Source of the DNA: Pseudorasbora parva
Taxonomy: Eukaryota; Chordata; Actinopteri; Cypriniformes; Gobionidae
Assembly: GCF_024679245.1 (NCBI RefSeq)
Contig: NC_090196.1
Span: 4,713,361 to 4,777,360 of the forward strand
DNA length: 64,000 nt
Direction of reading: 5' to 3'
In this document: piece after piece, positions 54,242-64,000 of the stretch
Layout: each line of letters opens with the position of its first letter
Position numbering within the stretch: the stretch's first letter is position 1
The notes under the pieces: generated by a model
Seen by the model: only the letters and a program-made list of their open reading frames with translations
Databases searched by the model: none
Told to the model about the DNA's origin: nothing
Translations under genes and position numbers: made by a program

Positions 54242-55118
54242 GGCTACAAAAAATAATTCTTCCTTTGTAAGTGCTTAGAGTGCATAGATCGATAATTTAA
54301 GTGACAATTTGTTTGCAAGCAGGGAGTCAGAACCAAACATATATTGTGCACTAACATGAACACACACCTGGTAAGAGAGAATGTTAAAGTGGTTGGAAGA
54401 ACCGATATAAGAACAGATGGATGAAGAGGGTCTAAAACCTGGGAGGAACCATCATTGATAGACTTCTTTGTCAGATCAAAGGGGTTTACAGTTTTTCTAT
54501 AGTTTACACAGTGATTTGTATATTGTACGTTCCTTGCATGTAGCCTGAGCAATAGAAGAAGAGCGTCCGAGGTGAAATCGCAGGAGAAAGTCTTGATAGT
54601 TTGATCCAAAGTTGTTGCAATCGATTTAGTCTGCATTGACTGAAGAAGAAATTATGACCTTGCTTCGTTGTTTTGACTCCATTGAGGTTGAGGAAGTTGC
54701 ATGACGCATGAGCAGTAAGGACCTACTGGCCCAAAAGCCGTGTGGTGGCCTGCTAGCTGGCTGGCCAAGATGAGGTGCTGGTTCAGCCATTAAGAGAGAA
54801 GAAAGAGAAAATCTGTGTGCCTCCCCTGCAAGAACTCCCACTCTTTATAATCGAGTTAACCAGTGGGATTGTTGGGATTTCCCATTGGGAAATTCCTCTG
54901 TGGGAGATTAATGGCTCTTTGTTTCAAGCATGATTGAAACTGGGTTTGTGCCCATTTATACTCCAATTAATACAACAAACGCACACTGCTTCATATGAGG
55001 AAGTAACATACACAAAGGTGTAAGTTGTGAAACAAGCATTCATTTAATAGGAGACATATATGAGGTTACATGAACAAGTTGGTCATAAGACATGCATAAA
55101 CGAAACACCACACAAGAG
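54242..55118. other. Unassigned
   Basis: A minus-strand open stretch (54841-54626) has no recognised motif; likely old repeat. Confidence 0.35.
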
Positions 55119-56693
55119 CAGTGGCGGCGCCAGGGGGGGCTAGGTGGTGCTGCAGCTCCCCCTATATTAGTCATAGCACCTGCCCAGCACCCCCAAGAAA
55201 TGTCTGTAATTTTTTATATTCATATTTTAAAGTCATGTTTGAATATTCTCTCATGTTTTTAAAATTTATGAGGAATTAAATAATAATTTAAAATTATATT
55301 TTAGTCTTAAATAACATGAGGCCCAAACAGGTGATCATCTTTGGCCAATGGGCTCGGCGCCCGCGAACCTCTGAGCTTGTTTTTGATAGCGAGTTTTAGC
55401 AAAGTAAAATAACGTTACACCAAAATGGATCGTTTTTTGCTCCCTAAACATCCACGTTCTGAGTCATATCCTGAAAGGAGAAACGAGACTGTGAAGGTGC
55501 AGACACAACACTCGACATCACAGAGCCTCAAGAACAAGACAATTCTTAAAGACAGAGAATCGGCGGCGGCGGTTTTCATTGAGGATGCTAACGTTACAGT
55601 CAGTCAGTGTTGCCAACTCTCACGAGATAAATAATCAACTGCAGCTTCAAAAACAAGCCCAATATTACTATATTATTAATTATTATCATATCAATATAAT
55701 TTATGATCAACAATTTATCAATAAATGAGCCTGCTATTAAATTGAAACCTTTCAGAGTTTGAAAAGCAAAAACAGATGTGATATTACAAAATTATTCAAA
55801 TTGCAATAAAGGCTGTGAACAGAAGAGGTTTGGAGATGGAAAAAGTGATGTGAAGGCTAATTATGGTAACCCATAGTCGGAGTTAGTGCACACATTAGCA
55901 GTGGTGAACATGCACACATTTTATTTTATTGTTTTATCATAGCCTGCAATGATAAATACATTGAGATTCTTCGGAATTAAAAAGTACATTATAAATAAAA
56001 TCTATTATTATCATTTTTTTTTTTTAAATCGGTAAATTAGGTGCCTCTCCTCTGTTTCTTCCGTCTCTGTACATGTCTTCTGGTTGTATTGTTTGTAAAA
56101 CAAAAAATGTATTCGTCTATTTACGTCTACGAACTATCATTACGTGCATTTATAATGTCCCAGTCTATGGTCACATCACATGCTGCACGTTGAACGCAAT
56201 TTTTCTTCAATGAGGAGCGAGGCGGGATGTATGAGGACGAATTGCAGTATCGTTGCATTGAATGGCCATTAGATGTGAGAAGACCGTGTCAGCAATGTAC
56301 TGGACAAAACAGCAACTATTAAGAAACAAAGTTGCTTGTCATATTTTCCTAACAAGCAAACACATTTTAAAAAATAAGCCCAAAAAAACGCAACCCACGA
56401 CTCAAGATTTTTAACACGACTTGCCCAAAAAGAAGCCCAAAGTCGCGTAACACGTGGACTTGGCAACTATGGTTACGGTTTGAGCTGCAGGTGATATTAG
56501 CAACCATCCTCAAGAGAGCCCAGAATTATATTATATTTAATATTAATTATATTTAATATTAATTATTAATTATAATTTATAATTTATATATATATATATA
56601 ATAACACAAAGCACGCAAAATTCAAAGCACCTTCTCTTAAGTGTTAAGCATCCCCATAGCACCTGCAACAGAAAATCTCTGGAGCCGCCACTG
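55119..56693 (+). mobile_element. hAT element (1575 bp), transposase mostly deleted, perfect 8-bp TSD
   Basis: Termini CAGTGGCGGCGCCAGGG and CTCTGGAGCCGCCACTG; flanks CACAAGAG (55111-55118 and 56694-56701). Inside, a short transposase start remains. Its centre holds another MITE-like LINE tail (55965-56010). Confidence 0.93.
55425..55634 (+). pseudogene. Truncated hAT transposase start (ZMYM1-like)
   Basis: 69 codons starting 'MDRFLLPKHPRSESYPERR'. The 'MDRF' start followed by a basic stretch is common to hAT transposases of the ZMYM1/TTF-domain type, whose zinc finger and RNase H-like catalytic domain are absent here. Ends at a stop before any catalytic motif. Confidence 0.5.
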
Positions 56694-56701
56694 CACAAGA
56701 G

Positions 56702-57124
56702 ACCCCTTACAAAACAATTTAAATTGTTTATTTAACAATATATAACAATTTAAATACACAATGTCCTGGGGTGCATGTTTATTTATAGAACGTTGTTTCT
56801 ATAAATTAATGCAGAAATGTCTTTTTAAGGGCATTTACTCCCTTTTCAAAAAGAATCACAGTCACAGCTCACTGGAAAATCCTTAAAGTCTTATCTAATG
56901 GTAACAGATGGGTTCCTTGCTCATCTGGGGGGTGTTTTTACCAAACTTTGTAGGAAGATCAAGTTTGCTGGATCATTCATTAAATAGAATGAATAAATAA
57001 TTGTGTCTGATTTGTCATCAGCCTCTCCTTTGACTTTATCTTTCAGCCAGCAATTTTTTTTTTTTTTGAATATTTTTTGTTATAGAAATGTGTCTTTTGG
57101 CTGTTTTTTGACTGCACTACACAC
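56702..57124. other. Nothing recognised
   Basis: AT-rich; no exon or named repeat. Confidence 0.35.
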
Positions 57125-57965
57125 TTAAAGGAGTACTTCAGCGCTGGGAAGATGAATCTGTACTTAAACTGGGTCATTAATGTAGTAGAAATGTGAAATT
57201 ATTTTTGAATTTGGTGCTTTCTAGACTGAGAAAAGACAGAACGTGTTTTTGTCTCATGGGGATGAAAGACAACAATTCCCAGAATGCTTCGCTGCCCTAC
57301 AAGGCCATTCCCAAAGCCACCGCTACTGGATTACTGGATCACTTTCACTTTCCCACCGCGTTCATTTTCATAAAATCAGTTCAGTTAGAGAACAGACACT
57401 ACAATTAAAAACTGAACGTGTCTTTTCAATATATTGTGATTTAGCTGCTGAGGGAGTGTCAGCACACACGCAGCAGGAGTCAGATTACACGCATCGTGAT
57501 GAGCTGAATGAGCTCGTGACGAGAGCTGAGGTAAACACGTCCACGCTTGCGGCAGTAGTTCTCAGCGCGTGTTCAGTCTGGCGCATTTTCAGTTAATACC
57601 TTTGGGAGATTAAACTTTCATAGGAATTAACTTGAGAAGATAAAATACTGACCAGCTGCACTGTTACCATGAATGCCTGAGGGTGCGAGCTGAGCTGTGA
57701 GTGTGATCTCCATCCCCCATGTGTGGGTTCAAAACATGTGGAAATGGCTCCCTCTGCTGGCTGTAGTCTTTAGCCTCTGGCCAAACATTTTACAGATGAC
57801 GCAAATTGACAATATTTGCTTCACCGGAGTAATTTTTCCAGAAATAAAATGCATAAATCTCTCGTCTCAGGGGGATATGAGGGGGGGAAAGCACAATCAT
57901 TTGAATATACTCCATGGTTTCTACTGATACAAAGCCATATGCTAATCGCTGAAGTAACCCTTTAA
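57125..57965. mobile_element. TTAA-flanked element, complete copy (841 bp)
   Basis: TTAA at 57125-57128 and 57962-57965. The ends TTAAAGGAGTACTTCAGCGC and GCTGAAGTAACCCTTTAA are inverted. Truncated relatives are at 11533-11825 and 63670-63840. Confidence 0.82.
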
Positions 57966-58051
57966 ATGCCAGCATGACATGGAGGTTTAAATAATGCTTG
58001 TTTTGTTTGTTATATTGACGGCATAGATGCAAACACTAATGAAACAAGCAA

Positions 58052-58054
<3 letters not shown>

Positions 58055-58092
<38 letters not shown>

Positions 58093-58130
58093 CTATATAT
58101 ATATATAACTATAACTATATATATATATTA
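58055..58130. repeat. (AT)n with AACT interruptions
   Basis: Blocks of TATATA separated by AACTAT. Confidence 0.92.
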
Positions 58131-58539
58131 TATTATTTTGTCAGTCTTAATGAGTTGTGTCTGCTTTTATCTTGATTTCATTCTCAGCTTTGGTGCTCAA
58201 AGGATTTTTCATGTGATGCTGTGGGTTATTGAACATCCTGTGGGCTGTTTCAGAGAACCATGGAGGGGGTGGCATAGATTATTCATGGATGCCTACATGG
58301 TTTCACAAATACAAGATGAACAAACATTAGACACACACATTTAATTTTTTGTATTTTTAAAATAAAAAAAGCATGTGCTACATTTTTTCAATTGATAAAC
58401 GCTAGACTTTGTTCAATTTTTTTTGTCCCAAAACCATTACAAGGCATGCACACTACGTGAAGAGGTATATCTGCTCTTATGCTGATGCATAAAAATATGT
58501 TTCATGAATTCAAGGCAATTTCACAAATGCAGAGCACAA

Positions 58540-58542
58540 AAA

Positions 58543-58589
<47 letters not shown>

Positions 58590-58591
58590 AA
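58540..58591. repeat. (AAAT)n microsatellite
   Basis: About 13 units. Confidence 0.95.
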
Positions 58592-59719
58592 ATGATCACT
58601 TCAGGCAAAAATATGTCAATATTTCTGTAATAAATGAAACCTTATTTTATGTATACATTTCAAATATTGTGATGAGTTTAATGAAGTCAAAACTAGAAAA
58701 TCACAAGCTAGAACCAAGAAAAGAATAAAAGGCTTATACTGTATCATGGATGGGTCACTCTTCAGAGCTAACACTGCACATCCTTTGATATATCACTTCA
58801 TTTCCCAGTCACAACTTGACTCTATCAAACTTTAATGAAACATCCTCATTCTAGCGACAGATTAATGTCTTCATGGATGAGATTATTCCCACACTGACGT
58901 CAGATCTATGTTTAAGAGAATGCGTTTCTTATTACAGCCAATTAGCTCAGCATGCTAAATTGCATGAGCAGAAAGTAATAACTGAGCTTTTCTTTATTTA
59001 TTTTTATTTATTTAAGTTTTTTATGTATGTTATATTTTTGAAGGCTTTCTTTAATTTGTGTCGTTGATTCATTCACATTATATAGAATGAATTACAAATT
59101 TCGGCAAAATTTAGAATTGAAAAAACTCCTTTTTAATTTTAAATGTAGAATCTGAGTTGTGTTGGCCATACCTCACAGGATGTTGAATCTGAAAGCCTCT
59201 TTTTCAGATTTTTGTCTAATAATAATAGGATTTTTTTTTTTTCTGATTTAAAAAAAAAACATATATAGCCTAAGTTCCAATCAGAAAAATAAATATAGCT
59301 GCAAAAGATGAATGTAGATTAATTGCATATAAGCCACATGATAATATCAGATGAATGTGAAGCAATTTTCATAATTTGTTTCTGAAATGTGCGTTGCCTT
59401 CTAACCTTTAAAACATCTGTGTAATCTGTTGTGCTTAAACACGAATGTAAAATGTTTTCAAGTAAATGTATCATGTAATAATTTTGAACATATCATAATA
59501 TAGTATAATACTGGAATGCAGAAATACACACAGAAAATCATATCACTTAAAACAACATGCTAGTGTATACATAAATCAAATAATTATTGAATTGCAGTTT
59601 CTTCTTTCCTGTTTCAGGCTAAATTTGAATGTGCTGTTTGACTCTGTACTTATATCCTTGCAGTTTACAAGTATTTCCCTGTTTGTTTCATTAGAATATT
59701 TTTGTAATATATAATATAA
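58592..59719. other. AT-rich stretch, nothing recognised
   Basis: No convincing exon or repeat terminus. Confidence 0.35.
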
Positions 59720-60495
59720 TACACTGATCAGGCATAACATTGTTATCATGTAGCTATAATATTAAAATACATAATTTATATATTATTCTAATATTGTGTT
59801 GCTCCCCCTTTTGCTGCCAAAACAGCCCTGACCTGTCGAGTCATGAACTTCACTAGACCCCTGAAGGTGTACTGTGGTATCTGGCACCAAGATGTTAGCA
59901 GCAGATCCTTTAAGTCCTGTAAGTTGCGAGGTAGGGCCTCCATGGATCAGACTTGTTTGTTCCTCCCACAGATGCTCGATTGGTTTGACATCTGGGGAAT
60001 TAGGAGGCCAAGTCAACACCTCAAAGTTATTGTTGTGCTCCTCAATCCATTCCTGAACCATTTTTGCTTTGTGGCAGGAGCATTATCCTGCTGAAAGAGC
60101 CACAGCCACCAGAATACCGTTCCCATGAAAGGGTTTCCATGGTCTCAGCATTGCTTAGGTAGGTGGTACGTGTCAAAGTGACATCCACGTGGATGGCGGA
60201 CCCAAGGTTTCCCAGCAGAACATTGCGGCTTGCCTTTTTCCCATAGTGCATCCTGGTGCCATGTGTTCCCCTGGGCACATATGCAGCCCAATGCGCAACA
60301 AACTGCGATGCACTGTGTATTCTGACACCTTTCTATTAGAACCAGCATTAACTTTTTGAGCAATTTGAGCTAGTATCTCGTCTGATTGTTCGGACCACAT
60401 GCATCAATGAGCCTTGGCGCCGGTTCACCACTGTTCCTTTCTTGGACCACTTTTGATAGACACTGACCACTGTATGGAAATAGGCTACCCTACAA
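59720..60495 (-). pseudogene. Tc1-like transposase pseudogene
   Basis: Minus strand from right to left: 'SEQSDEILAQIAQKVNAGSN' and 'RKVSEYTVHRSLLRIGLH' (DNA-binding half), a broken middle, then 'FEVLTWPPNSPDVKPIEHLW' with the final catalytic Glu position, in separate registers. The end near 59725-59740 (CACTGATCAGGCATAACATT) is a Tc1-like terminus. Inactive. Confidence 0.82.
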
Positions 60496-60519
60496 GAGCA
60501 CCTAGCACTTACCCATTGT

Positions 60520-61800
60520 TCCTGCTTCTAAAGAGAAAAAAACAGAGAAAAAAGTTCTCGCTCCTAGGGCTGCGAAAACAAAATGATGTCATTTTGTTCT
60601 CGCAGCCCTGGTTTGGGAGTTCTCTCAGCTGGTTCTCGAACATACTCTGCAAGAACAAATATATTTGTTTGTTTTCTCGAGGTGGCAAGAACAAGATAGT
60701 ACAGTACAGATAGCTACTTCACGAGAAAAGCAGGTGCCGATCATCTGCGTTTCTCCGCGTTAACCACGCCCACTTTCAATCTCTGACCAATCACACAATA
60801 GTTCTCGGACACCCACAAGAAAAAAGTTCTGCTCAGGCGATGTGTCGAGAACATAGACAGTAAAAGAAATGGACCGAGCGATCCCATTGACGTCAACGGC
60901 GAAATAATGAAGTCAACCTAGGGGCACTCACTTCCTGATGGCTGAGCGAACTGCGCCGGCTCAGACTGAGCTTGAGGACGTAGATGTGACGTGAGCCTCC
61001 TGTCTGACAGCTGTAGGTCTTCTAGTAGATGTGGAAAGTGAAATCTGAATCACGTTGTTTAAATATTTTCTCCCGTTGCTTTTGGCTCACTATGGGCTTC
61101 TCCCCATTCTTCCCCCTTGACTTTATCAGACTTTATGTCTCCACGTCCCCCTGACTGTCTCATAGACAGTAAAAGATTGCCTGCGAGCGTCTCCTCAGGT
61201 CTATACGGTAATTTCTCAACTGTGCGACAGAGTCGCGTTGGTTATGACGCAATCGTTAGCCTATTTTTACAAAAAGCCTTTTATGCATTGTCGTGTTTCT
61301 TTAGAAATAATCAATGGACAAATGGAGTCTTTAAACGTCTCAGATGTAAAGTTATTCACTGTCAAAGTGATTCAAAAATGAATGGGAGTCAATGGGATGC
61401 TAACAGCAGGTGAGGCTTGGTTAGCAGTGGCCGCCCCTATGGGTGGAACGCTTTCCGAGCGCTAGATTACCCCCTTGGTCGAGAACAAGCTCCGAGAACT
61501 CCCAAACGAGAACAAAATGACGTCATTGGAGCGAGAACTTTTTTCTCTGTTCTAGCGGAGTATGTTGCAGCCTTCAGCAAAACTTTTTTCTTTTGGGTGT
61601 CAGAGTCCGAGAACTATTGTTTGATTGGTCATACATTTTAAAGTGGCCGTGGTTAATGCAGAGAAACGCAGATGATCGGCACCTGCTTATCTTGTGAAGA
61701 ATGTAGTGGCAAGAACAAACTTTGTCCTTGCCACCTCGAAAAAATTAACACATTTATTTGTTCTTGCAGAGTATGTTCCACTCTAAAGCAAGAAATCAGA
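60520..61800. mobile_element. Large inverted-repeat element rich in GTTCTCG, split by a nested insert
   Basis: Left arm about 60540-60850 and right arm about 61485-61795 are inverted homologues (GATCATCTGCGTTTCTC near 60737 and its complement near 61660; GCAAGAACAAA at several places). The insert at about 60865-61455 is a separate element. Confidence 0.75.
60865..61455. mobile_element. Nested element between the arms
   Basis: Starts near 'AACATAGACAGTAAAAGAAA' and ends before 'CGCCCCTATGGGTGGAACGC'; CATAGACAGTAAAAGA recurs inside at 61161. Borders approximate. Confidence 0.45.
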
Positions 61801-61868
61801 AGAAACAAGACATTTGATTCTTACACACACGATTGCGGAATTATTAGCTAAAATTTGTTTCATCTCAC

Positions 61869-61917
61869 CAAAGCCCTTGAGGCTGAAGAAGACATCCTCA
61901 GACTTCTCCTCACCCAT
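61869..61917 (-). CDS. Candidate first coding exon of a minus-strand gene
   Basis: ATG at 61917 opens 'MGEEKSEDVFFSLKGF', ending in phase 1 before a GTGAGA donor. Head-to-head with ccdc136. No family recognised; MG start allows myristoylation in principle. Confidence 0.45.
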
Positions 61918-62039
61918 TGTGAAAGGGGATCCACGTTGTAGCATTCATTCAAAGACAGGTTGATAATTCACTGGTGTTTTGCATGCGCCTATTTGCCACA
62001 AGATGGAGCTATTAATCAGGTTTTTCATGTATGCTATGA

Positions 62040-62184
<145 letters not shown>

Positions 62185-62492
62185 CATAAATGAGTTATAA
62201 CACCAATGCTGATGATTTAGGTTGTTCTGAGGACTTGTGTTGTACGATTATATAATTTGTGACTATTGACTTAAGTGATGTTTAAGATTAAAATCTGATT
62301 AAATGGGCTGTGTAAGTGTGTTAAAATTCAATTGTTCATTCTGATTATTTATTTATTTACCATGATGCAGAGCAGAAACTAAACCGAAACCAAAAGAATT
62401 CCTTGAATTATTTCCCAGCTCTTAAGTTTGTCGAACACATAGAGACATTGATTGTTCAGTTGCAAACACTGTTTATTTTTCCTTCTGCTCAG

Positions 62493-62705
62493 GTGACTCA
62501 GTGATCTGACATCAGGAGAGTGTCATGAGCACAGAAAAAGAGCGCAGCGTCCTGAATGATGGCGATGAGGAGAAGGAGGTGAAGGATGAGAAGAATGGAG
62601 AAGAGCTGGAGGAGCTGAGGGCTCAGGTACTGCAGCTCCTGCTCGAGCTGGAAGAAGCTCGAGATACGTCTCAGAAACATGAGGAAAGCTTTCTGGAGCT
62701 GCAAG
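62493..62705 (+). CDS. ccdc136: ccdc136 5' exon (start of coding sequence)
   Basis: After a pyrimidine-rich CTGCTCAG acceptor the exon has 32 bp of 5' UTR, then ATG at 62525 and 60 codons to a GTGAGA donor at 62706. The acidic start 'MSTEKERSVLNDGDEEKEV' leads into 'LEELRAQVLQLLLELEEARD' and 'HEESFLELQ', matching my recollection of the first coiled-coil segment of vertebrate CCDC136 (LEELRAQVLQL.AELEE). CCDC136 is a long coiled-coil protein implicated in acrosome formation. The rest lies beyond a 203-bp CT tract and the right edge. An upstream noncoding exon is implied by the acceptor. Confidence 0.75.
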
Positions 62706-62766
62706 GTGAGACTTAAAGAGGTCATGTCATCGTTTTTAGTTTGTTATTTTCTTTATTGTATTATTA

Positions 62767-62976
<210 letters not shown>

Positions 62977-63374
62977 ATTTGAAATAACCACTAAGGTTTT
63001 GAGTCACATGCCACAAAGTTGTAGAAATGCAAGAGTCATTAAATGAAATTTATGTATACTGTGCCCAAAGCGCTTTTCAGTCATATCAGGGGTCTGTCCT
63101 CACCCACCACCAGTGTGAGCATCCACTGATGATGGGACAGCAGACACAAAACAACGGTGCCGGTACGCTCACTTCACACCAGATATAGGGGGATAGGAGA
63201 GGATATAGCCAATTCAAAGCATAGAGATTATTAGGAGGCCACTCAGGCCAGGATTAATAAAGGTTAATGTAGGGAATTTGGCTTGGACACTGGGGTAACA
63301 CTAGGGCCCTTTTAATGATCTGAGCGCATGGTCGGTAGGGCATGGCACAGTTGCACTTAGGGAGTATTTTTAAA

Positions 63375-63645
63375 TCACCTTTATTTATATAGCACTTTTT
63401 ACAAGTCCAATTGTTTCAAAGCATCTTCACAGTGTTAACAGGAAGATAATACAATATAATTGTATTCGGATGTAAAGCCGGTCTGGTGAAAATGGTGATG
63501 TTATCCATCTAATTTAAATTATCATAAAGTGTCAATGCGGGCAGCTTGGTAATATAGTTCAAATTTAGGTTTCCCCAACTGTGCAAGCGAAAAGCCAAAG
63601 AACGGTGGCAAGGAACCAAAACTCCTTCAGGGCCAGAATGGAGAA
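63375..63645. repeat. Dispersed cyprinid repeat
   Basis: 'CACCTTTATTTATATAGCAC' through 'GGCAAGGAACCAAAACTCC'; fuller relative of 12825-13000. Confidence 0.7.
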
Positions 63646-63669
63646 AAAAAAAAATTTTCTGCAAAAATT

Positions 63670-63840
63670 CCTCTGATGACGCAAATATCGTCAGTTTGCG
63701 TCATTGGAGGAATTGTTGGCCTGAGGCTAAAGACTACAGCCAGCAGAGGGAGCCATTTCCACATGTTTTCAATCGCATGGGGGCTGGAGATCACACTCAC
63801 AGCTCAGCTCGCACCCTCAGGCATTCATGTGTAGCGACTC
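63670..63840 (-). mobile_element. Inverted fragment of the TTAA element family
   Basis: Inverse of 57660-57800, including AAAGACTACAGCCAGCAGAG and GAGCTGTGAGTGTGATC in complement. Confidence 0.7.
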
Positions 63841-64000
63841 AGGCAAATCAAACACACAATCGCCAGTTACATTTAACAAATCTGCTTTGAATGCTTTGTA
63901 CTGAGTAACAGACCTTCCCCCAACACAACAGAGAAAGATTCTCCGTTACCCTGGAAATCATCTGATAAGACGTTTTACGGCCCAAAAGAATTTGGCCACA

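Overview
The window is nuclear DNA of a teleost fish, most likely a cyprinid (carp, goldfish, barb or danio relative). The reasons are a split vertebrate cdk10 gene, a ccdc136 exon, long CA/GT, CT and AAAT microsatellites, and a repeat content typical of cyprinids: Tc1-like transposons, hAT and TTAA-type MITEs, DIRS1-like, BEL/Pao, Tx1-type L1 and gag-only LTR elements. It holds no prokaryotic features. Host genes are a small fraction of the 64 kb and nearly everything else is nested mobile DNA. | Left part (1-17.6 kb): five 5' exons of cdk10 lie on the minus strand (ATG at 10849, last visible exon ending at 795), all with intact splice sites and matching phases. Intron 3 (about 9.3 kb) is filled with transposons. 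Upstream on the same strand is a terminal exon (12359-12585) that looks like spata33, the usual upstream neighbour of CDK10, and a possible first exon of it at 17593-17633. | Middle (17.6-31 kb): a nearly complete DIRS1-like tyrosine-recombinase retrotransposon (21593-26940, minus strand) with gag, RT/RNase H/methyltransferase-like and recombinase genes, inverted termini and an internal complementary region; two BEL/Pao remnants lie on either side. | 31-39 kb: two exons of an unrecognised small gene with a promoter-like leader, a frame-broken gag-like relic, and a young non-autonomous LTR retrotransposon (35520-38556). That element has near-identical LTRs, a 5-bp target duplication, a single long gag-like frame built largely from 30-bp and 27-bp coding minisatellites, and an apparent self-priming primer-binding site. 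| Right part (39-64 kb): Tc1 relics, TTAA and hAT elements, an RTE-like LINE tail, and at the far right the first coding exon of a minus-strand gene (61869-61917) opposite a ccdc136 5' exon (62493-62705). | The most unusual signal is a group of six DNA elements from three families (1872-6046, 8098-8335, 8458-8986, 13209-13953, 50769-51962, 53800-54232). They share TAGCCTRR termini, inward-facing CCAAT boxes about 95-150 bp from each end and, where both flanks can be compared, 9-bp target duplications. Two of the three families carry the start of a RecQ-like helicase reading frame. They look like deletion derivatives of, or gene-capturing passengers on, a transposon with Mutator-like target duplications.
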